Shown here piece after piece: positions 46,205-58,195 of a stretch of DNA of 64,000 nucleotides. Below the pieces are notes generated by a model that was given only the letters and a program-made list of their open reading frames with translations, was not told where the DNA came from and did not search any database. The position numbers and the translations under genes were made by a program. The stretch is from Ctenosaura bakeri. Lineage: Eukaryota; Chordata; Lepidosauria; Squamata; Iguanidae. Where the stretch lies: NCBI GenBank assembly GCA_948474755.1, contig CAOLHI010000561.1:434001-498000 (forward strand), in the 5' to 3' direction. Each line of letters begins with the position of its first letter. Position 1 is the first letter of the stretch.

Positions 46205-47530
46205 TTAATTTAGTGGCAGAAGGAGAGCAAGAACAGAGCCACCCTAGCCACCCTACAGAGAGAGTTCCAAAATCTGGGAGCAGGCACCAAGAATGCCCTT
46301 TCCCTTGTTACCAACAGATGAGCCTGAGAAGATGGTGGGACAGAGAGAAGGGCCTCTCCGGATGATCTTAGACTTCTAATCAGCTTATATAGCCTGGATT
46401 CAATCCCCATAGGGCTTTATAGGTTATCACCAGCACTTTGAAATGTGCCTGGAAATGGACCAGCAGCATGTCGAGCTGCTGCAACAAAGGAGTTGCGTGC
46501 TCACTGTAGCCAACCCCAATTAACAATCTGGCTGATGAAGTTTCTGAGTACTTTTCAAAGGTAACCCCATGTAGCACACGCTAAAGTAATGCTAATAGGA
46601 TGTAAGCAAGGCATTTGTTGCTGTGGCAAGGTCATATTTCCCCCAGAACACGTATAGTGGATACACTAGTTTTAACTGTGCAGATGTCTGGTCACTGCTG
46701 AATCCAGGAGTACTGTGCACCTGTTTTTCAGGGAGAGTGTAACTCCTTCAAACTTCTGACTCCTTATTCCTAGAGTTATCTTTCAACTGACTCTGTTTTG
46801 TTTGGATTAAGCTTCAGGTTTTTTGTCCTCATACAGTCCATTACTAGTTTAGTACAGCAACAGCTTTCTTGGAATTAGGTGCGAAAATGTAATAGAACTA
46901 TGTATCATCAGCTTACTGGTGACACCTGACTTCCAAAACTCTGGACAACCTCTCCCAGCAGTTTCATGTAGACATTAAACACAAACTGCCTTTTTAATAG
47001 TTGTAGGCTGCTCTGAGTCTCAACATGGGAAAAAAGTGGGGTATAACTAAAGATGATGATGATGATGGTGATGATGATGGAGGAGTATAAGAGGAAATCC
47101 TGAGGGACACCATGTGCCAATGGCCAAGGAGTTGAACAGGAATCCTCCAGCATCACTCCTTGAGAGCACCCTTCCAGGAAAGAATCAGGCCACTGTAGAA
47201 GAGTTCCTCCAGGCCACATTCCCAGTAAGGTCACCCAGAAGGATCCTATGGTCAATAGTATCTAAAGCTGCTGAGAGGTCCAGCAGAACCAAAAGGGACA
47301 CACTCCTCCTGTCCAGTTGCCAGTGTAGGTTATTCCCCAAGGTGACTAAAGTTGTCTCCATCCCATAACAAGGCCTGAAACCAGACTGAAATGGATCTAG
47401 ATACTCCCTCATCCAAGAACCCCTGGAGCTGAGAAGCTACTATCCACTCTAGTACCTTGCCCCAAAATGGAAGTTTGGAGACTGCCCTATCCAGTATCGT
47501 AGCCTCCTTCATGCACGTTGGAACGCTGCC
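46205..47530 (-). pseudogene. L2-clade LINE, RT region, degenerate
   Basis: Minus-strand frames in order: FQSGFRPCYGMETTLV and LLVLLDLSAALDTIDH (RT core, 47185-47412); CSTPWPLAHGVPQ and FNVYMKLLGEVVQSFG (46908-47255); HATPLLQQLD, VITYKALWGLNPGYI (C-terminus, 46380-46577). Together these are the RT of an L2-type element, broken by stops and frameshifts and by an insertion near 46985-47090. Confidence 0.87.
46985..47090 (+). mobile_element. Short retroelement tail ending in (GATGAT)n, nested in the L2
   Basis: TGCTCTGAGTCTCAACATGG and GTGGGGTATAACTAAA followed by (GAT)n interrupt the L2 reading frame between its GVPQ and FNVYMK parts. Confidence 0.6.
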
Positions 47531-47606
47531 TACTCACACAGTCTTCGAAATAACTGGAAATAATTATTCCCTTCTACTATTAATATTTGAAACCTAAATC
47601 TTATTT

Positions 47607-47698
47607 TAGTCCCAGGTAGAATAGACCCATTGAATCAGTGAGATTTACATGACTCACCATCAACATTTGATTCAATGGGTCTACTCTTTTTTGGGACT
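47607..47698. mobile_element. Short fold-back element (GTCCCAGGTAGAATAGACCC arms)
   Basis: The left arm GAATAGACCCATTGAATCA pairs with TGATTCAATGGGTCTACTC on the right. Confidence 0.7.
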
Positions 47699-48081
47699 GC
47701 CAAAAGTATTCAGGCCTATAACATGGATCAGACTAAAAGATTTTGCTACTTGAGAAGAGCAATGAAACCCTAACCAGACCCAAGTCAAGGTAAGTTGTAC
47801 CCACAGCAACCAAGTTATTGTGACTCATGAAGCAGAAGATCACTTGTGCATTTTACTCTATTTCTAGCAGTGAAAACAAAACAAAAGAATAATAGTGACT
47901 AGTATTTATTGCTTTTCTCCCATGCAATTATTAAGCAGGGCTGATTCAGCCTCTAAATTCAGACTGGATCTTTAGTGTACTTGTCACTAAATGGAATTAT
48001 TACATATCTGAAGAAGCTGCTCAAGAGACAAAGGAACCATTACTTGCTAGGTGAAACCAGAGGAATGCTTGCACTTTTTGA

Positions 48082-48780
48082 TATTTTCAAATGGAGAAGC
48101 ACATTTTATTGCTTTTCTTTTATTGCCTCTGTTGTTCCCAGTGATTTCAGGGCCGTTGGAGGTCTGACCTGGAGAGCCAGCTTCAGTAGTCTATAGATCC
48201 TTCCTCAATACATCTGCATCCTTTATTTACTATATTTGCTTGGTAAAGAAGTATGTGTGCTTTGAAAACTTGCACAGAGAATTTTGTGCCTTTTTTGGTT
48301 GTGCTGATGAAGATATTTGCCTTATGGCCAACATGGGAGCCCATGAATTTTTATGAGTCAAGGAATACCAAACTTAGTTGCTCAGCACTGATACTGGAGG
48401 AAGATGAGTTTATACCATTTTAAGCTTGGGCTTAGTTGTCTCGTGGTTTATTCCCTCCAACCAAAGGTAAAGCTGCCCAATTTGGCTTCTCTAGACATGT
48501 TTTGCCTGTTCCAGTTCCTCTATTTGTCTCCAGCTCTGACAATATAGAGACCTTCTCAGAAATTCACAGCTCTCTTCCTACAAAGGGGCCTATGAACACT
48601 AGGCTGGATGGAGACTGACTTGATTTCTCAAGCTGTTTTTCCCCCCTTCTTTTTGCATATTCAAGCGGAGAACCAAATTTAATTGCCCTTGTTGTTCTCA
48701 GAGAACTCAAGGCTATTGAAGTGTGTGGCCGCAGGATGAGCCTACTTTGATAGTCTGTAGGATCTTCCTCAACACCATCT
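48082..48780 (+). repeat. Pair of diverged direct repeats
   Basis: 48082-48215 and 48655-48780 run colinear (CAAATGGAGAAGCACATTT / CAAGCGGAGAACCAAATTT; TGTTGTTCCCAG / TGTTGTTCTCAG; ATCCTTCCTCAATA / ATCTTCCTCAACA). I do not know the family. Confidence 0.6.
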
Positions 48781-49116
48781 CAGCACAACATGCAAACTAA
48801 TGGTTCTTCCAGAATGGTCTAAAGAAGCATGAGATCTCACAATATAACTCTTTGGGTTTTGCTAGTTGCTGTTGACTCTACAACCACTTCTTTTGCATTA
48901 GCACACTCTTTTCCATTCTTTTAGGGAGCTGTTTGTCACTGGATGCTGCAGTTTCTTAGATCTGTACCAAGGATCTTCCATAAGCTTTCTAAAACTGAGC
49001 ATGTGGTTTGCTGTGGTGGACCTATGGTTTGATGGCCTTCTCCTCTCTGAAGTAGAAAAAAAAGTTCTTAAGATATATAAAAGTGCTATTACAGAAATGC
49101 TTGGTGGTGGTAGTGG

Positions 49117-49336
49117 TGTGTTCCTTCAACTTATTTCTGATTTATGCAACCCTAAGACAAACCTATCACAGAGTTTCTTGGCAACATTTGTTCAGAGGAG
49201 GTTTGCCTTTGCCTTCCTCCAAAACAGTGAGTGTATGACTTGCCCAAGGCTACCCAGTGGGTTTCCATGCCCAAGATCTGAACTCTGTTCTCCAGGGACA
49301 TAGGACAGCATTCAAACCACTATACCATGCTGGTGC
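49117..49336 (-). mobile_element. tRNA-derived SINE (ACA-tailed type)
   Basis: Full-length reversed copy: CTTCAACTTATTTCTGATTT (rc of the tail part) to AAACCACTATACCATGCTGG (head). Confidence 0.87.
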
Positions 49337-50942
49337 CCTACACAAATGCACTGATAAACTATAGCATTATAACTCTAAAGAAAAAAAATTTTGAAGGACA
49401 GAAAGGGGGAAAAAAAGAAGATTAAAGATTAAATCTCCTTATCTTTACCTTTTCTACTGTTCAGTTTTGAAAGCCCTCCCCCAAATCAATATGAACTGTA
49501 ATTATTGAGCTACGTGTTGTACTCAGTCCAACATGTCTTAGGATTTTAAAAAAGGAATTCTTTCAAGTGAGAGAACAAAATGTTGCATGTGATATCATGT
49601 GCCAGAAAACAGTCCAAGACATTAGAAATGTTGTTTGGATTCTATAAGAGGGAAAGAAGGAGAGACACAGAGACAACTGAGCAGCAAAAACCACAACCTG
49701 AAGCAACTCCTAAGCAATTCTAACACTATCATTTTTCTTTCTTGCACTGCCTACCTGCACTCTTCCTTCCTTCTTTCCTTCTCTGCCTCAGAAAAGAAAT
49801 ATTTGCTTCTAAAACCTGCACAATTTTGTGCCTTTTTGGTTGGCCTAATAAAAGTATTACTACAACATGGACAATAGAATGGGTTGTTTAGAGATACTAC
49901 AAAATCTCTGAAAGAGCATCTCTTGATAATGGCACAAAAGGATGGCCCAAGTCATTTTGCTGTTTGACCTGAGGGAGTATTCTGTCCATCCATCCCACCC
50001 CCAGCCCAGCCCACCCCTCTCCCCTCTGCCATTCCTAAAAAGATTCCCTGGCAGCTGAATTTTACTTCTTCAGTGGTGATGGGTAGGATCATTAGCTGGG
50101 TGTGAGGGCAGGAATGTTAGATAACAGCTAACTTAAGGCTTCTCCAGACAGGGCAAATGGACCTGGAGGTTGTGGTGTTTGTTGCTGTAGAATCATATTA
50201 CTAGAAGAGCCATCCAAACTAACCCTGACTCTGATTCTGAGAAATACTAGAACAATTCTGAAACATGTTGAAACAATAAGTTGTAGTGCTATAGTTCATC
50301 AGTGAAATAGGACATGTGCACTGTAGCTCTAAATATTTTTAGAGGGGGAAATTTGCCCTTCAAATCATAGAACCACTTCATCAAGCTTTTTCTTTTTCTT
50401 TTTAAAGAACCTTTGGAAGTCCCTAGTGCAAATCCAAGAGATTGCTACAAACAGCCCCTCAAAGGCCATTAACAAGTAGAGGTAGGGGCAAGAGCAACTG
50501 GCAGAACCCCACAAAACCTGAGGAACTATATTACCAGAAGTCATATGTCTGCACACTCATCTGGAAGAGCCCCCAGAGACTGCAGGGTAGGCTGTGAAGC
50601 ACACATCCCTAATGTTAGGAGATGGTTGACCCACGAGTATTGCTCTTGCAGCAGAATATAACTACAGTCTTTCCAGACTCACTACCTCTTAAAAATCTGC
50701 TGCTTCTCTCATGCTTTTAATGTATTTTTTTTATCCTACCCCTCCTCCAATCCGTCATCTCTTCTCAGTTTTTTTTACCTCCTGTACCTCCTTTTCTTCA
50801 TAGCTATTTTAGAAGCCTAGAGGGAGGGACTGCTCATCCTGCAGTACCTGCTAATGGGCAGAGGATGACTGCAGGGATAGAACACATGCTTTGATTGCAC
50901 AAAGGACCACGTTCAGCTCCTGATCTCTCCAAGTGGGACTAA
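49337..50942. other. Gene-free stretch
   Basis: GGCCTAATAAAAGTATTACT near 49838 is an end of the element type at 36588. Otherwise nothing. Confidence 0.45.
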
Positions 50943-51090
50943 GGCCATTTCCACACGAGACTATGATAGCACTATGATTCCACTTTCAACATCCTATGGG
51001 CCGGCCCCTCCTGAAACTGCAAACCCCAGGATTCCATAGGATGTTGAAATTGGAATCATAGCACTATAACAGTCTCATGCGGAAATGGCC
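50943..51090. mobile_element. Fold-back MITE, GGCC termini
   Basis: 148 bp. The centre of the left arm is deleted, joining CATCCTATGGG to CCGGCCCCTCCT. Both arms have ATGATTCC in place of TTATTCC. Confidence 0.85.
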
Positions 51091-52732
51091 AACAAGAAAA
51101 ACCACAACCCCGTCTAAAACGCTGAATTGCTAATGCCAGTCTAGTGTAAACAATATTGAGTTAGATGGACAAATAGGCTGGCAAATGGACTATATGCTTC
51201 CCACATTGTTGACATTTGTGTTCATAAATAATTCCCTGATTGCCCTGAGTTGAGGATTGATTCTATATGGAAGAATCGTGTAGCGTACCAGTGCATACAA
51301 AAGGCAGTACAAGGAGGGGGGATATTTGTTGTTGTTGTTGTTGATTTCACCTTGGGGGCCCCACCCTAGTCTTTTCCAGAGGGCTCCCAGAATGTGCTCT
51401 GGAAATTTGGAAGTTCACAGGGGAGAGGGGAAATTGCTGGGGGAAAAAATCACTTTCTATCCTGTTGCAACGATGGATATCTTTTGTCTGCAGAGGAATA
51501 TTGTTTGGATACCACCCTTTGTGATCTTTCTAATTCTAATTCCTTTTGAGTCATTGCAAGTTGTTTCGATGTCATAAAAATGCTGTTCATGCACCAACTA
51601 AAAGCTTCTGGCTGTGGCCTTACCAGAAAGACAAATTGTGTTGCAAACATTTGCTTCCACATTCCCTTACAAGCCTCCTCTGTGATTATCGCTTCAGCTG
51701 GAACACTTGAGCTGGTTATTGATCTTTTTCTCAGATGCCTGCCTGCCTGCCTGACAGAAACAGTGAATTTCCAGTTATGAGAGAAGTCGTCTCTATTTCT
51801 GTTATGTAAGCAATTTGGGCGTGAACTTTGCACTGATCTTTTTCATACAGTCTTTTCCAAACTTTTGCTGGTTTGAAAAGATGCAAAAGATACTGTCCTT
51901 CCAAACAAATAATCACAGGAAATGTGCTAAAGGTCTTCACACACAGTTTCAACAACTGGCTACCAACACATTGCTATTACACATAAGATACTGGGCAGGT
52001 AAGATTAAAGGAGGGGGGACAGAATGTTCTTTTCGCTGTGATTTACATTACAAATGTGAATATGCAATGGCAATTTTAAGATCAATTAGTTTCTGCTAGA
52101 GGAAAAGACAAGGCAGGCTGGGGAGGAAAAGTGCTTTCAGGTAAGGCTTTGATCATGCAGCCATTCTGCCTTATTCTTGTGTAACCTCTCTTGTTTTATG
52201 ACTGCTTCTTCCATCTCCCCTCTCCCATAAAGTGTTGTTTAAGGAGGAAAATGCACAATAACTGCACTATGTCTTTTGATCAGTAGTGTTAAAAGTTGTC
52301 TGTCTCAACTAACCATGTGTGAATCAAACACAATCCACCCTGCATGTGTTTCAGCAGTTCTTGTGTTTTGTCATGTATGGAGCATTCTTCCTGGATTTTT
52401 TTCCCCCACATTGGTGGAATTTGGAGAAAATAATACAATTTTTTTCTATAAAACATGTGAATACAAAACCACTTCTTCTCCCTTCTCTTTCATTTCCATC
52501 TCTTTCATCATCACCCATTATTTGAAAAGTAACACCTTTCCCCCCAAAGGTATACAATATATATACATATCTCTGTGAATATTGATGGCAAGTGGACCCT
52601 TCCCATCCAGCCACAGATTCTTTTGAGGAAAAACAGTTTGGCATTGCAGGGATGCTGCCCCTTTAGAACACATTTTCCTTAGTACCAGTAGATTTCACAG
52701 TGGAGTGTGCCAGCATCCCTAATCTAGACATA
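51091..52732. other. Gene-free stretch
   Basis: A (GTT)n run lies at 51327-51345. Frames at 51450-52644 lack motifs. Confidence 0.45.
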
Positions 52733-53188
52733 GGCCATTTCCGCACGAGGCGAGGAAATCGCCTTGTGCCAGTACTTACCGGACTTCTTGGGTCCATGTT
52801 TGGGTCCAGGCTGGTCCAGAGTAGTGTGTGGCTGCCGCTCCGCACTGCTCCGGGGATGAAAATGGCAGCTTCCAGTTGGTCGAGGCTGTCCACCAACTGC
52901 TGAAGCTTGCCAGCCTAAAGCCCGCCCCCGGCAGATCGCAGGCTTGCACTAGTGCGAGCCTACAAATCTGCACCAGAGTGCAGGCATGGAGTGGTGCGCT
53001 CCGTGCTTTTGAAAGACCTGTTTCAAATGGTCTTTCAAAAGCACGCTGGACAACCGCTTCAGGTCGTTCCGGAGCGGGCTGAGGTGCGGAACTACACTAA
53101 GTAGGTCCGACCCAGTCCGCTCTCAGGTGCAGACGTCCTCCCTGGAGGACGCTCTGCACCATTTCTTTAAGCCCGTGCAGAAATGGCC
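52733..53188. mobile_element. Long non-autonomous GGCC-TIR element, second subfamily
   Basis: 456 bp, GGCCATTTCCGCACG ... CGTGCAGAAATGGCC, flanked by ATA on both sides. The body shares AAAATGGCAGCTTCCAGTTG-type blocks with copies 1 and 2. An internal hairpin GCTTTTGAAAGACC / GGTCTTTCAAAAGC is present. Confidence 0.9.
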
Positions 53189-54255
53189 ATAGCCAAAGAA
53201 TCGTATAAGTTCCTTCATGTTCCAGGAAGTGTTCATAAGGAGCAGACACCAGAGTTTCATTAAACGTATCATAAGGATTAGACACAGAATCACATACTTC
53301 AAGGAACCATAAGGAGCAGATACACAACCACCCACTTGCTCTCACAAGAAGGCATTATTCACCTCTTGGACTTTCCCAAGAAAGGTCCTCCAGCTCAGTG
53401 TTTATAACCATGATAGTCAAGAATGGGTCAAGCAGTTGAGTCAAGCACTTGGCCCACATCCTCTGGGTTCAGCAGCTGAAATTGATCCTGCACAACCATG
53501 TGTAGCAAGTATAGGAAAGCTTCCATTGCCTCGTGGTTGATCTTTCTACCCATTTCTCTGTGTCCCATTACATTTTTCCCCAGTCTCTGTGGAGAAGCAT
53601 GTCAAATCTATTTCAAATGTATTCGACTATACGCAGCTTGTAAAGTTGACCATTGTCTTATATTGAAACTGGATGAAAAGGTATATTGATACAAAAGCTG
53701 TATAGGTGCTGCCATTGTGATTGTAAACCAGTAAGGTAATGATCTATGCCTTTGGTAGTCTTGGTTGCATGAATCAGAGATTCTGTTTCATGTTGTATTC
53801 AGATTAGCATCTCCAGTACTGTGACTTGATTTATGAGGCATAATTTTAATGGTTGAGACATAAAAATAAATGATAGCATGCGTTTTCAACCAGCTTGAAT
53901 TCCGATGTCGCACTAGTCAGTCCATTATATATAATTTTATCTGTAGTCTATTTGCCTGGCGTCAGATAATTGTGGTGGTATTCTTCCTGTAATAGCACTT
54001 CAAATCTGGCAGAAACAATACAGTTTCAAACCTGCTGCTGTATTTGTGATTAGTTTACAGATTATTTTTTCTTTTAAAATAATCTGATTTAGCCTGGGCA
54101 GGCTATGTTCAAATCCACATTCATCCAACCAGGTGAGTTGCGCTAAGTCACTACATTTCAGGCCAGTATCTCGCAGTGTTGTTGTGAAGGTATTTATTAA
54201 TTCCTTCTAGTTATTCTACCCAACATTACAAACTTGAAAACAGGTTCTTAAAGAA
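53189..54255. other. Gene-free stretch, no recognised feature
   Basis: Nothing supportable. Confidence 0.45.
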
Positions 54256-57235
54256 ATTAGAATTATATAATCATAGAGCTGGAAGAGACCACAAGGGCCG
54301 TCGAATCTAACCCCCTTCCATGCAGGAACACACAATAAAAACATTCCCAACAGATGGCCATCCAGCCTGTTTAAAAAAACAACAACCAAAAAACTCCAAA
54401 GAGGGAGATTCCACCACACTCTGAGGCAACATATTCCACTGTGGAACTGCTCTTACCATCAGGAAGTTTTTCCAGATGTTTAGATGGAATCTCTTTTCCT
54501 GAAGTTTGAAGCCATGGCTCCATGTCCTCGTCTCTGGAGGAGTAGAAAACAGGCATACTCCATCCTCCATATGGCATCCCTTCAAATATTTAAATATGGC
54601 TATCATGTCACCTTTCAACTGTCTCTACTCAAGGCTAAACAACTCCTTAAGCTGCTCCTCATAGGGCATGGTTTCATTTTGGTCTCCCTCCTCTGGAGAC
54701 ATTCCAGCTTATCAATATCTTTCTTGAATTGTGGTTCCCAGAACTGGACACAGTATTCCACATGAGGTTTGACCAAAGCAGAATAGAGTGGTACTACTAC
54801 TTCCCTTAACCTAGACTGTATACTCCTATGGATGCAGCCCAGAATTACATTGGCTTTTTTAGCTGCCTGTCACATTGTTGACTCATGTTCAGCTTGTGGT
54901 CTGCTAAGACTCTTACATTTCTTTGACATGTACTGTGGTCAAGCCAGCTATCACTCATTCTATATCTCTGCAGTCCATTTTTTTCTGCCTAAGTGTAGTA
55001 CATTACATGTCTCCCTTTGAAATTAATTTTGTTAGTTTTAACCCAGTTTTCTAATATGATAAAATCATCTTGAATTCTGATTCTGTTCTCCAGGGTATTG
55101 GCTTGGTGTCATCTGCAAATTTGATGAGCATGCTTCCTATTCCATCATCCAAGTCATTGATAAAGATGTTCAATAGCCCCAGGCACAAATCAGAATCCTG
55201 TAGCACTCCGCTAGTCACTTCTCTCCAGGATGAAGAGGAGCCATTGGTGAGCGCCTTTGGATCCAGTCAGTCAACCAATTACAAATCCACCTAACAGTAC
55301 CATTGTGGAAGTCCTCATTTTACTACCTTGTTTGCAAGAATATCATGGGGAACCTCGACAAAGGCCTTACTGAAGTCAAGATATGCTATATCCACAGCAT
55401 TCCTTTCATCTACCAAGATAGTGACTTTATTTAAGAACAAAAAAAGAGGGAGAGATAAGATTAGTCTGGCATGACTTGCTTTTGAAAAACCCATGTTGAC
55501 TTTTAGTGATCATGGCTTTCCTTTTTAAGTGCTTACCAACTGTCTGTTTAATGATCTGCTCCACAATTTTTCCTGGTATTGATGCCAGGCTGACTGGTCA
55601 GTAATTGTTTTGGTCCTCTTCTCTTCCCTTCCCTTTTAAAAGATGGAAGTAACATTTGCCCTCCTCCAATCTGCTGAAGTTTCTCCTGTTCTCTAGGAAT
55701 TCCCAAAGATGATTGCCAGTGATTCTGAGATTATTCCTGACAGTTCTTTTAATAGCTTTGGATGTAGTTCCTCTAGCCCTGGAGACTTGAATTCTCTTCA
55801 GGTATACCTCATACCTCTTTACCTGTACTGTGCTGCATGTCCCCTACTGTATCATCTGTTTCATTTTCCCCAGGTTGAGCACTGTTTTCTTTTTGGGAGA
55901 AGACCGAGGCAAAGGAGATGTTCCATTGTTCTGCCTTTTCTCTGTTCCTTGTTACTATTTCACCATCCTCTCCACAAAAAGGTTCTACCATTTCCTCATT
56001 CTTCCTTTTACTATAGATATAATTAAAAAAAACTTTTTAATTGTTTTTAACCTCTCTAGCAAGCATTAGCATGCTTCTATGCTTTAGCTTTTCTGACTTT
56101 TTCCCTACAAGTGCCGACTATTTGTTTGAATTCTTTGGTCATTTCTCCTTTTTTCCATTTCTTGTACATGTCCCCTTTAAATCTTAGCTCAGCTGAAAGT
56201 TTTTTTTAGACATCTATCCCATTTTCTTTAGACACTTCCCATGTTTTCTTCTCACTGGAACCGTTTGAAACTGTGCCTTCAATCTCACTTTTAAGAAACA
56301 TCCAGTATTTCCTTTACGGAAATCAGCTTTCTTAAAGTCTGGAATGCATGTCCTACTACTCTTGGTTTCCCTTTTCCACTGTATAACTTCCATCTAAGGA
56401 GCCTGCTTCTCCGCACCCCTCAACATTAACCAAGTCATTGGTATTGATTAGGATCAGATCTAAAATAGGTGATCCCCTTGTTGTCTCTTCCAAGTTCTGA
56501 ACAATGAAATTATCTGCAGGAAACTGAGGGATTTGCTGGACTGATACTCTTGGCAGAGTTTGACTTCCAACATGTATCAGGATAGTTAAAATCTCCCATT
56601 ACTACTACATCTCTCCTTTCTGAATCCTTGGTCATCTGTTCTAGGAAAGCATCATCCAAACCCTCAGCCTGGCTAGGGAGTCTGTAGTAGACCCCCCACA
56701 ATGACATCACAGTTATTTCTTTCCCTCTTAATTTTTACCCTGATGCTCTCAACCTGGCTTCCAGGATATAAGTCATGGATCTCTTCACAAGTGTAAACAT
56801 CTTTGACATATAGTGTGATTCCACCTCCTTTCCTGTTTGGTCTATTTCTTTGAAATAGGGTGTACCCTTTTATTGCCACATTCCGATCATGAGACTCATC
56901 CTACCAGCTTTCAATGATGCCTGTTATATCGCGTTAGCTTTGCTGTGTTAAGAGTTCAAGATCAACTTGTTTATTCCCATGCACTGCATTAATGTAAAGA
57001 CATCTAAGACTACGGTTCATTCTTCCTAGCTGCTTATAATTTTTTTCCTCTCTCATTTTTGAGTTCTTGCACTATTCACCCAGTTCTCCCTAGAACATTG
57101 GGGGTATTACCTCCAGCACTCAATAAACTTTTGCCTTCAGGAATATTGTCTCCCTCCACCATATAACTCAGTTTAAACCCCTCCTGATCAGGTTTGTGAG
57201 ACTCTTGGGAAAAATTTTTCCTGCCAATTGCTTGT
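54256..57235 (-). pseudogene. CR1 LINE, long degenerate copy (endonuclease-RT-3' end)
   Basis: About 3 kb read on the minus strand. The 5' part (56879-56510) codes AP-endonuclease pieces: GGGITLYVK, then VVVMGDFNYPDTCW. The linker at 55991-55809 has EKAEQWNISFASVF. The RT region 55700-54700 is recognisable at DNA level only (for example CAAGTCATTGATAAAGATGT). The C-terminal part (54618-54307) reads FKLQEKRFHLNIWKNFL and AVPQWNMLPQSV. The 3' tail at 54256 is GGAAGAGACC ... ATCATAGAGCT. It has many stops and frameshifts. CR1 ORF2 is normally about 900-1000 residues, so most of it is here. Confidence 0.93.
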
Positions 57236-57329
57236 CAGAATAAAAACCTTCAGAACAAAAATTATACTTGCAGTGTCAGAATAAAAAATATACTTGCAGT
57301 AAAACAAAATAAAACAACATTACAACATC

Positions 57330-57354
57330 TATTTATTTATTTATTTATTTATTT
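57330..57354. repeat. (ATTT)n microsatellite
   Basis: Six units followed by GATTCATAGCTCACCTTTCT, a reversed L2-type LINE tail. Confidence 0.9.
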
Positions 57355-57421
57355 GATTCATAGCTCACCTTTCTCCCCAAACTGATCAGGGAAGATCTAT
57401 ATTACAAATTTATAGCTCTTT

Positions 57422-57640
57422 GACAACACTTCAACTGCTGTAGTCCATCCACTGTAATCCTGAGATGTGCAGTTTTGTGAGGTACTTAGAGCACTATCAT
57501 GTTGTAGTTCAGGGGAATGAAGTAAAGACTTCTAAGAACCTTGCCAGACTAAAATTCCAGGATTCCACAGAATGGAGCAATGATAGATAAACTGGTATCA
57601 AACTGCTATAATTGTACAGCCTGGATACATCCTCAGGGCA
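57422..57640. mobile_element. Old fold-back MITE, second type
   Basis: ATCCACTGTAATCCTGAGAT on one side and CCAGGATTCCACAGAATGGA on the other. Strongly diverged. Confidence 0.4.
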
Positions 57641-57731
57641 GTTCCTCCCAAACAGCTCCTCCCCCATAAGAATAATAAGAACTGAGCATATGCATATGGG
57701 ATTAAATAAGGTATAGATATATACTCATATT

Positions 57732-57926
57732 GAACCAGCATGGTGTAGTGGTTTGAGCACGGGACTACAACCCTGGAGACCAAGGTTTGATTCTCTGCTT
57801 GGCCATGGAAACCCACTGGGTGATCCTGGATATGTCAGACACTCTCAGCCCCAGAAAACCCTATGATAGGTTCATCTTATGGTTGCCATAATTCAGAAAT
57901 GACTTGAAGGCACACAACAGCAACAT
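57732..57926 (+). mobile_element. tRNA-derived SINE, tandem copy 1
   Basis: Head GAACCAGCATGGTGTAGTGG, box TGGAAACCCACTGGGTGA, tail ACACAACAGCAACA. AAGGTATAGATATATAC before it and AAGGTACAGATATCTAC after it look like its target duplication. Confidence 0.9.
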
Positions 57927-57959
57927 ACACAGAAATATAAGGTACAGATATCTACAGAG

Positions 57960-58195
57960 AACTAGTGTGGTGTAGTGGTTTGATCGTTGGAGTATGACTC
58001 TGGAGACCAGGGTCTGAATCTCCACTTAGTCATGGAAACCCAGTAGGTGACTTAGACAAGTCACACTCTCTTAACCTCAGAGGAAGGCAAAGACAAACCT
58101 CCTTTGAACAAATCTTGCCAAGAAAACCTCATGATAGGATATCTTAGGGTCTCCATAAGTTGGAAATGACTTGAAGACACACAACAACAACATAC
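57960..58195 (+). mobile_element. tRNA-derived SINE, tandem copy 2
   Basis: Head CTAGTGTGGTGTAGTGG, with CCAGGGTCTGAATCTCC as B-box region, full body, and ACACAACAACAACA tail. Lies 33 bp after copy 1 in the same orientation. Confidence 0.9.

Noticed and set aside
57732..57800. Functional tRNA gene
   Set aside because: Only the tRNA-like promoter head of a SINE; no complete cloverleaf, and the SINE body follows.
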